Shown here piece by piece: positions 58,312-64,000 of a DNA stretch of 64,000 bases (position 1 is its first letter; every line of letters starts with the position of its first letter). Below the pieces are notes generated by a model, which was given only the letters and a program-made list of their open reading frames with translations, ran no database searches and had not been told where the DNA came from. The DNA is from Lota lota (taxonomy: Eukaryota > Chordata > Actinopteri > Gadiformes > Lotidae), in assembly GCA_026745465.1 (NCBI GenBank), contig JACYXH010000791.1, positions 280,001-344,000 on the forward strand, written 5' to 3'. The translations under genes and the position numbers were made by a program.

Positions 58312-61064
58312 CATACGTCACTAACAGGCGGACCGCGGTCCGGGTCTGGACCCAGAAGCCGTCCCATACGGACCCGGACCTACAGCCAAAACAGAAGGTT
58401 TTGAACCTGACGAGGCGCTTCAATTTTAACCGGCGCAGCTTCTGTAGTCTTTACGGTAGTGGTTTAGCGGATGAGGAACCGTACAGACCAATTGCATGCG
58501 AGTGAAGCCATCCCACGTGATACTACTCGTTCCAGGCGGTAAACATTGCGACTCTGAAGACAGATGAGAGAGTTAGAGGCAAGTTGCACATGAAAAGACG
58601 GCAGAAAGAAAAATAAAGCTAGCCGTACAGGTAGAGAAAACAAAGGGAGGGAAGAGATATAATCGTTAGACGAGTGAGACGGAGAAAGGGAGATACGAGT
58701 GAGACGGAGATACAGACGAGTGAGACAGAGAAAGATAAGGAACAAATGGCGCTCTCCAAAAAAAGAAAAATGGACAGTGAAAATAGAGCATTTAATCCAG
58801 AGTGGACTGACTCATTTATGTTCATACTTCCCACTGGGAGCACTAAACCAGTGTGTCTCATATGTTCAGAAACCGTGGCACTTATTAAAAGTGCCAATGT
58901 GAAACGCCATTATGAGACAAAACATAAAGGTTTTGAACAAACATACCCACTCAAATCTGAAGTGAGATCATAGAAAATAAGTAGTCTCAGAGCCCAATAT
59001 GACCAGTCCACCAGGATCCTGAGCCACACATTCACTGCCCAACAACGTGCTGATGCATGTTCCCTCAGAGTTGCTTGGATTTTGGGTCAACACAAAAAGC
59101 CATTTACTGATGGAGGGGTTGTCAAAGAATGCATGAGGGCAGTCGCTGAAACACTACTTGAGGGAAAACAAGAGCTTTGTGATAAAATAAAGCAAATACC
59201 CATGTCTGAATCATCTGCCACAATGAAAAGGGAAATGTTAACTCAGGATGTGCTAACCCAGCTAGATGAAGCCATGCATAAGGCACCATGTGTAGGCTTA
59301 GCTGTGGATGAGTCCACTGACATATGTGACAATGCTCAACTGTTAGTGCATGTCAGGTTTTCCAACATAGACCAGAAAGTGTTCTGTGAAGACCTATTAG
59401 GTGTCACTCCCCTTCAGACCAGTACAAGAGAAGTAGACATCTACCTGGCCATTAAGGAGATGTTAACAAAGAGAGGAATAGAGGCAAAACAAGTGGTTTC
59501 AATAACCACTGATGGAGCCCCTGCTATGATAGGGAGAGAGAAAGGAGCTGTAGCAAGACTGAAAGAGGACAATCCTGAGCTCATAGCTTACCATTGCATC
59601 ATTCATCAATCTGTCCTCTGCGCCTCCCTGTCAGATAAGCATGCTGAGGTGATGAATACAATGATGAAAATGATCAATTTTCTCAGGGCATCCTCTTCCT
59701 ACCAGCATCGCATGCTTAGGGAATTCCTCAGAGAAGTTGATACCAATGCTGATGATCTTTTGCTGCACAACAATGTGAGGTGGCTCAGTAAAGGCAGGGT
59801 GTTAGAGCGCTTTTGGTCCATCAGGAGGGAAGTAGCAGCTTTCTTGGCAGAGCTTAGAAGTCAGAAAGCAACACAGTTTTCTCTATTTTTAGAAAATGAG
59901 AAACAGATGGATAATGTGGCCTTTTTGGTTGATGTCACTTCACATCTGAATGAACTGAATTTGAGGCTACAGGGCAAGGACAATTCAATTTGTGAACTGA
60001 TGACAACTGTCTGCTCCTTTCAGAGGAAACTTGAGGTGTTCAAGGAAGACTTGCAGGGAGACTGTGCACACTTCGCATCAGTGCAGGAACAGGTTCAGGG
60101 ACAGAGAGATTTGTCTTCTTTTGTTGACTTTATTGATAAGATTATCGTAAACTTCAGCAACCGTTTTGACAGCTTCAGCTTTGGACAGCAGCTCACCATG
60201 TTCATTCAGAACCCATTTCTCATCACAGATGTCAGGGGGTTCTCAAAGGAAGTCACACAGCACTTTAAATGGGTAAATGGTGGGCCTCTCCAGTTGCAAA
60301 TGGTTGACCTCGAAGCAGATGTGGCCCTGAAAGAGCAGTTTGTAAGAACTGACCCTTCCACTTTCTGGCTCCAAATGGTCTCAGGAAAGTAGCCCTGTAC
60401 ATCTTGACCATGTTTGGCAGCACATACAACTGCGAGGCAGCTTTCTCCACAATAAACATCATCAAAACTAAATATCGTTCCAGGCTCACCAATGAGCACC
60501 TCCACATGTGTATGAGAATGGCGCTGACCCCATTCAAGCCCACATTTAAAATCCTGGCAGGACAAGCTAGAGCTAAATTCTCTAACTGAGCAAAAAAGTG
60601 GTTGAGTGGGATATAAGAGGGGAAGAAAGTGATGCAACTGTTCAATTGATAAGATGTGTTGAGATTTATTATCTGTAAAATTGGTTGAGAATGTTGAGTC
60701 AAGATGTGAAACAGAAAAGGGAAATTCAAGCTTTTGCTCCCTTTATTTATATTTTTCTGAAGTTAAGCACTTTATTTTAACATGCACAATTTTCACATTT
60801 TATTCATTTTCTCTTATTTTACAATACATATACTGTATATTCAATTTTATGATATGTTGTCAAAATATTGTCAAAACGTTTTTGAATCGTACTGAATTCA
60901 TTTGATTTGACAGTCAGGTATTGATTACATGCAGATGTTGATACAACTACTAAGCTACTTAAATATATATCACACTAAATAGTTAGACATTATGATCTTC
61001 TGGACCTTTGCTCCAAGAATTTTTCTCTAACTGGACCTCTTAAAATTTTAGTTGAATACCCCTG
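58312..61064 (+). mobile_element. hAT element with imperfect TIRs and 8-bp TSD
   Basis: 2753 bp flanked by GTCTAAAT (58304-58311 and 61065-61072), an 8-bp duplication as expected for hAT. Ends are CATACGTCACTAAC at the left and the complement of CAGGGGTATTCAAC at the right, weak inverted repeats. It carries one long transposase frame related to the hAT family that also gave rise to GTF2IRD2-type host proteins. Confidence 0.82.
58746..60592 (+). pseudogene. hAT transposase, nearly full length, one stop and one frameshift
   Basis: ATG at 58746 (MALSKKRKMDSENRAFNPEW), BED-type zinc finger CLICSETVAL..NVKRHYETKH, TAG at 58971-58973, then the same frame continues for over 470 codons. It has the first catalytic Asp region (LAVDESTDICDNAQLLV), TTDGAPAMIG, YHCIIHQ, NNVRWLSKGRVLERF and FWLQMVSGK, to TAG at 60390-60392. 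The C-terminal hATC dimerisation block (CEAAFSTINIIKTKYRSRLT) lies in another frame at 60404-60589, so there is an indel near 60395 with a few residues lost. Two lesions only, so it is a fairly young copy. It could still give a BED-less protein from Met 59082. Confidence 0.9.
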
Positions 61065-61072
61065 GTCTAAAT

Positions 61073-63060
61073 CAAAGTAAAGTGCTATCAAAACCACTAT
61101 AAACCCATTCGAATTGCATTCCTTATAATTTATTATTGTATGCCCTTTCCTTATTCCTTATTATTATCCTTATTATGTACCTATACACTGTATACACATG
61201 CTTCTGCATTGCCAATGCCACTATTAAACGTTCTGTCCACTAGAGGGCATTCTACCAATACACATTTCTTTCTTGCCAAGTAAATAATAGGCACAAAAGG
61301 ATATTATATTAACGTGTAAATATAATTAGCCGCGTTGTCCTTGGTGATAGAGAGCACTGACTCAAGACTCGCGTTGTAAGGTCCTTTTACATTGAACGCG
61401 ATTGTTGGATGCGATAATAACATAACAAATCATTGAGTTTAAATGGACTGTACACATACAACGCGTTTTGCGAAAAGGCGACATTAATTGTATTCGCATC
61501 AAGGTCAATTTTTTTACGGCTCTTGTAGTGTCATAGTCACTATGGACACTACAAGTTGTAGGACATGGCGAAGGTAACAGCCTATTTACATTTCTCAACA
61601 CAGTGTTCTTACTGCATCCATAGTGGTGAACTACAATCATAGACCTATAATTACCGGAATCTATTATATGTATTTATCAATTATCTCAATAGCAGTCGGC
61701 GCTACAAGCCAATGTTTCCTTGCACTGCGGTACGTGAATATAGGTTGCATTTGTTAACATTAAGGTGTGCAGTTGTATCGCAACAGTTTACTTTTGGATA
61801 CCAACTTTCTATGAAAAAGGTGATAGCCTATTTTAGTTATTGAACAGGGAAACTAACGTCTCCAAAACACACCCACTTATCATAATCCCCCTCGTCTGCG
61901 AACAGCCATTCGTTACACTTTTTAACTCATGGAATAAAAATTAAAACTCCAGTATAATTGAATCCTCTACATTTATAGGTTATTTTTGTGAAAAGACGGA
62001 GCATATGCGCGTCACTAGGCTATAAAGGTTTTGTATTCCATCCGTCTTTTCACCGGTGCAATTATGAATATGCCACACATTCGCATCGCGGCTGATGTAA
62101 ATAGTTTTTAACGTGCGTGTAGACAATATTGTTAATCAGGCATGACATGAGAAAAGCATTTTGTTTTCACATGCGGGTAGGCCAAGGCGAGAAGGGTGAG
62201 ATTCGCCTACGTTAGCATGCATTTAGGAGTTTTTGAGAACGATTTTGAGACATTTGGTCTACCGTCCCAGGTTTTTCTCCTTTTAGGGGCCTTGTCCTGT
62301 TATCTAACCTGCATCCCTACCTGCATAGTATGACACGCTAGAGCTTTTTCTCTTTGATATGCTCGTGTGCTCTCGCTCCGCAGTCATTTAAAGGGACTCT
62401 GATAGCAATGGCGTCAAGATAACGCAGCGTTATGTTTATTGCATACATTTTTGAACTATTCTTTTTATGTATTGCATTTTATTTATTTAGTACTTTTCTT
62501 TGGGCCTGGTGGGGGTCCGCGCTGTACAATAATAGGGGAATCACTGACATGTTTTAAAATGAGTACTCTAAATAATTACTTGAATTAATTATATGAAATC
62601 ATTTAGGGTCAGATCAGGATTGTCTACAATTCAGATGGAATTTTATGCTCTGAGAGAGCTGCAGCATGGGGGGGGGTGCTAAAGGGAATGGCATTCTTAT
62701 TGGTTGGGATTTGATTTGGGCGATCGAATATATTCTATGTATTGCGGCTTGTTCTTCACAGGATGTAGTAATGACTATATTGTGAACATCTAGTACAAAT
62801 TGTCACAGAATTATTTCAAGTCGCCGGCATGAGACTTCAATGAGGTTTCTTTTCTCTAACTCTCCGTGCTCTTTCCCTGTTCCCTGCTTCCCTCCAGATA
62901 GAAAGACACGTGCCCAAACGTCACACACTTATGGAAGGCAGAGCAGTTCAAGTTACACGTTTTTTAAGTGTGTGGGAGCCCACTGTTTCAGCTGGAATTA
63001 AAAACACTATGAGATATAACAAAATGTGTTTTGGGCTGAGAGTTCTAGAAAGGAGAGGGG
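61073..63060 (+). other. YTHDC2 intron with dispersed repeats
   Basis: 61590-62000 (perhaps to 62220) is a direct copy of the 15530-16010 repeat. A short perfect hairpin (CTTGTAGTGTC ... GACACTACAAG) lies at about 61520-61556. 62950-63060 resembles 1990-2130. No gene was recognised. Confidence 0.5.
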
Positions 63061-63062
63061 CG

Positions 63063-63279
63063 TGTTATGACCCACGGCAACTTTGTGATACTTTATTAGT
63101 GTTATGTGTACAGCAGAACAAGTGGACCCAAATGCAGGACATAGAACAGGCAGAGACTAATAAAGTGGCCAAGGAATTTATTTGGCAGACTAAGAGTTGT
63201 CAGGCAGGCAATGTTTGGCAACGGGGAGACAGGCAGACAGGCAGGCAGATGGTCAGGAAGGCAGGGGTTCGGCAACGGT

Positions 63280-63315
<36 letters not shown>

Positions 63316-63550
63316 ACTAGGCAACAAGCGGGTGGTCGGGAAGGCAGAGGTTCGGCAACGGTAGGCAGGCAGGCAGGCAGGGACTAGGGACAGGAACGGG
63401 AGCAGGAATCGGACTAGGAACAGGAACGGGAGCAGGAATCGGAGTAGGTACAGGAACAGGAACGGGAGCAGGAACAAGAACTGGAACTGGGAAGAAGTGA
63501 TCTAAAGGCGGGGACGAAGATACAGACGAGTGTGGGGTAAACAGAGGGAG
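63063..63550 (-). repeat. Degenerate LTR copy with AGGCAGGC minisatellites (minus strand)
   Basis: Read on the minus strand it resembles the solo LTR at 22163-22809: TAGTCCCTGCCTGCC, CCGTTGCCGAACC, GTCCTGCATTTGGGTCC and an end CATAACA (63063 on the plus strand reads TGTTATG). It contains long (AGGC)n and a GGAACAGGAACGGGAGCAGG-type minisatellite. The far end was not fixed. Short ORFs across it are low-complexity artefacts. Confidence 0.6.
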
Positions 63551-64000
63551 CACGAGGGGTAATGGAGGCAGGGTATCACTAGGTGGTTCACTCTGGTGTC
63601 ACGAAAAGAACACCACCTGCATTCGCAGCAGGGTGGAACGTTCGCATAGTGTTTTGAGGAGATTGGCAAAAACATAGGATTTCACCCCAGATGACTGTTG
63701 ATGATCATCTAAGACAAATTACCACATTTAAAACAACAAAAAACGGTTTTGGGATCACTGGCTCTTTAACCCTCTCAGACGCTGCAGACAACCATCTCGC
63801 CACTTGTGTCCCTTGGTTGAGACGTCAAAGAGTCTACTAAAAGGTTCTTCGGCGTCAAGAAAAGACGTTACCTGCGTTCGATGCAGAGTGTAACGTTCAC
63901 AAACAGTTTGGCCTAGAATGGCAAAAACATAGGACTTTACTCTTGTTTTCTCTATACATTACGGTCTTATTTCAGTAACCATGATAAATTGGCATAGATG
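63551..64000 (+). repeat. Repeated block at the window end
   Basis: 63600-63700 and 63845-63945 are imperfect direct repeats (AAGAACACCACCTGC / AAAAGACGTTACCTGC, TGGAACGTTC / TGTAACGTTC, GGCAAAAACATAGGA). Also related to 2440-2470. No gene. Confidence 0.5.

Noticed and set aside
60206..60729. Minus-strand ORFs of 143 and 154 codons
   Set aside because: Antisense to the hAT transposase C-terminal region; no recognisable domain.

Overview
The window looks like teleost fish nuclear DNA: AT-rich, intron-rich and crowded with transposons typical of fish genomes (two Tc1-like elements, hAT elements and MITEs, L1-like and L2/CR1-like LINE fragments, Ty3/gypsy LTR elements). The species cannot be fixed from the sequence. 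Only one host gene was recognised. A series of plus-strand exons from about 376 to 54580, all with AG/GT borders and matching phases, spells the middle of YTHDC2, the meiotic 3'-5' RNA helicase and m6A reader: the ankyrin insert, the second RecA-like helicase domain, the HA2 region and the start of the OB region. The gene enters from the left (R3H and DEAH domains not present) and leaves to the right (rest of OB and the YTH domain not present).

The ankyrin exon at 2550-8522 is split by a complete 5.9 kb minus-strand LTR retrotransposon (2592-8493). It has two nearly identical LTRs, a 5-bp target duplication (ATGGC) and a polypurine tract. Its domain order is gag - protease - integrase - reverse transcriptase - RNase H, so integrase comes before RT in an otherwise Ty3/gypsy-like element. 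That is the Gmr1-type order. The rest of the YTHDC2 reading frame is open, so the break looks recent. A Tc1-like element with an intact 360-residue DD34E transposase (8547-10128) lies only 24 bases past the donor of the same exon.

Region by region: 1-2549 ankyrin exons and introns; 2550-10128 the interrupted exon plus Tc1; 10129-19811 intron with a hAT fossil (12.6-13.7 kb), dispersed repeats and an L2/CR1-like LINE remnant (16.6-18.0 kb); 19812-27519 two helicase exons, a hairpin minisatellite, a solo LTR with 5-bp duplication (22163-22809) and a second Tc1-like element with one stop codon (23760-25392); 27520-41819 a large intron with a tattered minus-strand L1-like LINE into which a 1.64 kb hAT-type MITE has jumped (35781-37420), and a ZBED/hAT pseudogene (38.9-40.7 kb); 41820-43362 four compact helicase/HA2 exons; 43363-51187 an intron with about 0.9 kb of almost pure T and a 2.19 kb near-perfect palindrome; 51188-54580 three HA2/OB exons; 54581-64000 intron with an inverted-repeat element, a nearly intact hAT element with TIRs and 8-bp TSD (58312-61064) and repeat-rich sequence.

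The two strongest leads are the Gmr1-like insertion in a YTHDC2 coding exon and the palindromic foldback-type element at 48118-50305. The latter has 0.93 kb arms, a 184-bp central repeat, seven symmetrically placed copies of a 13-mer, a 4-bp duplication, and a mirrored ORF in each arm that I cannot assign to any family.
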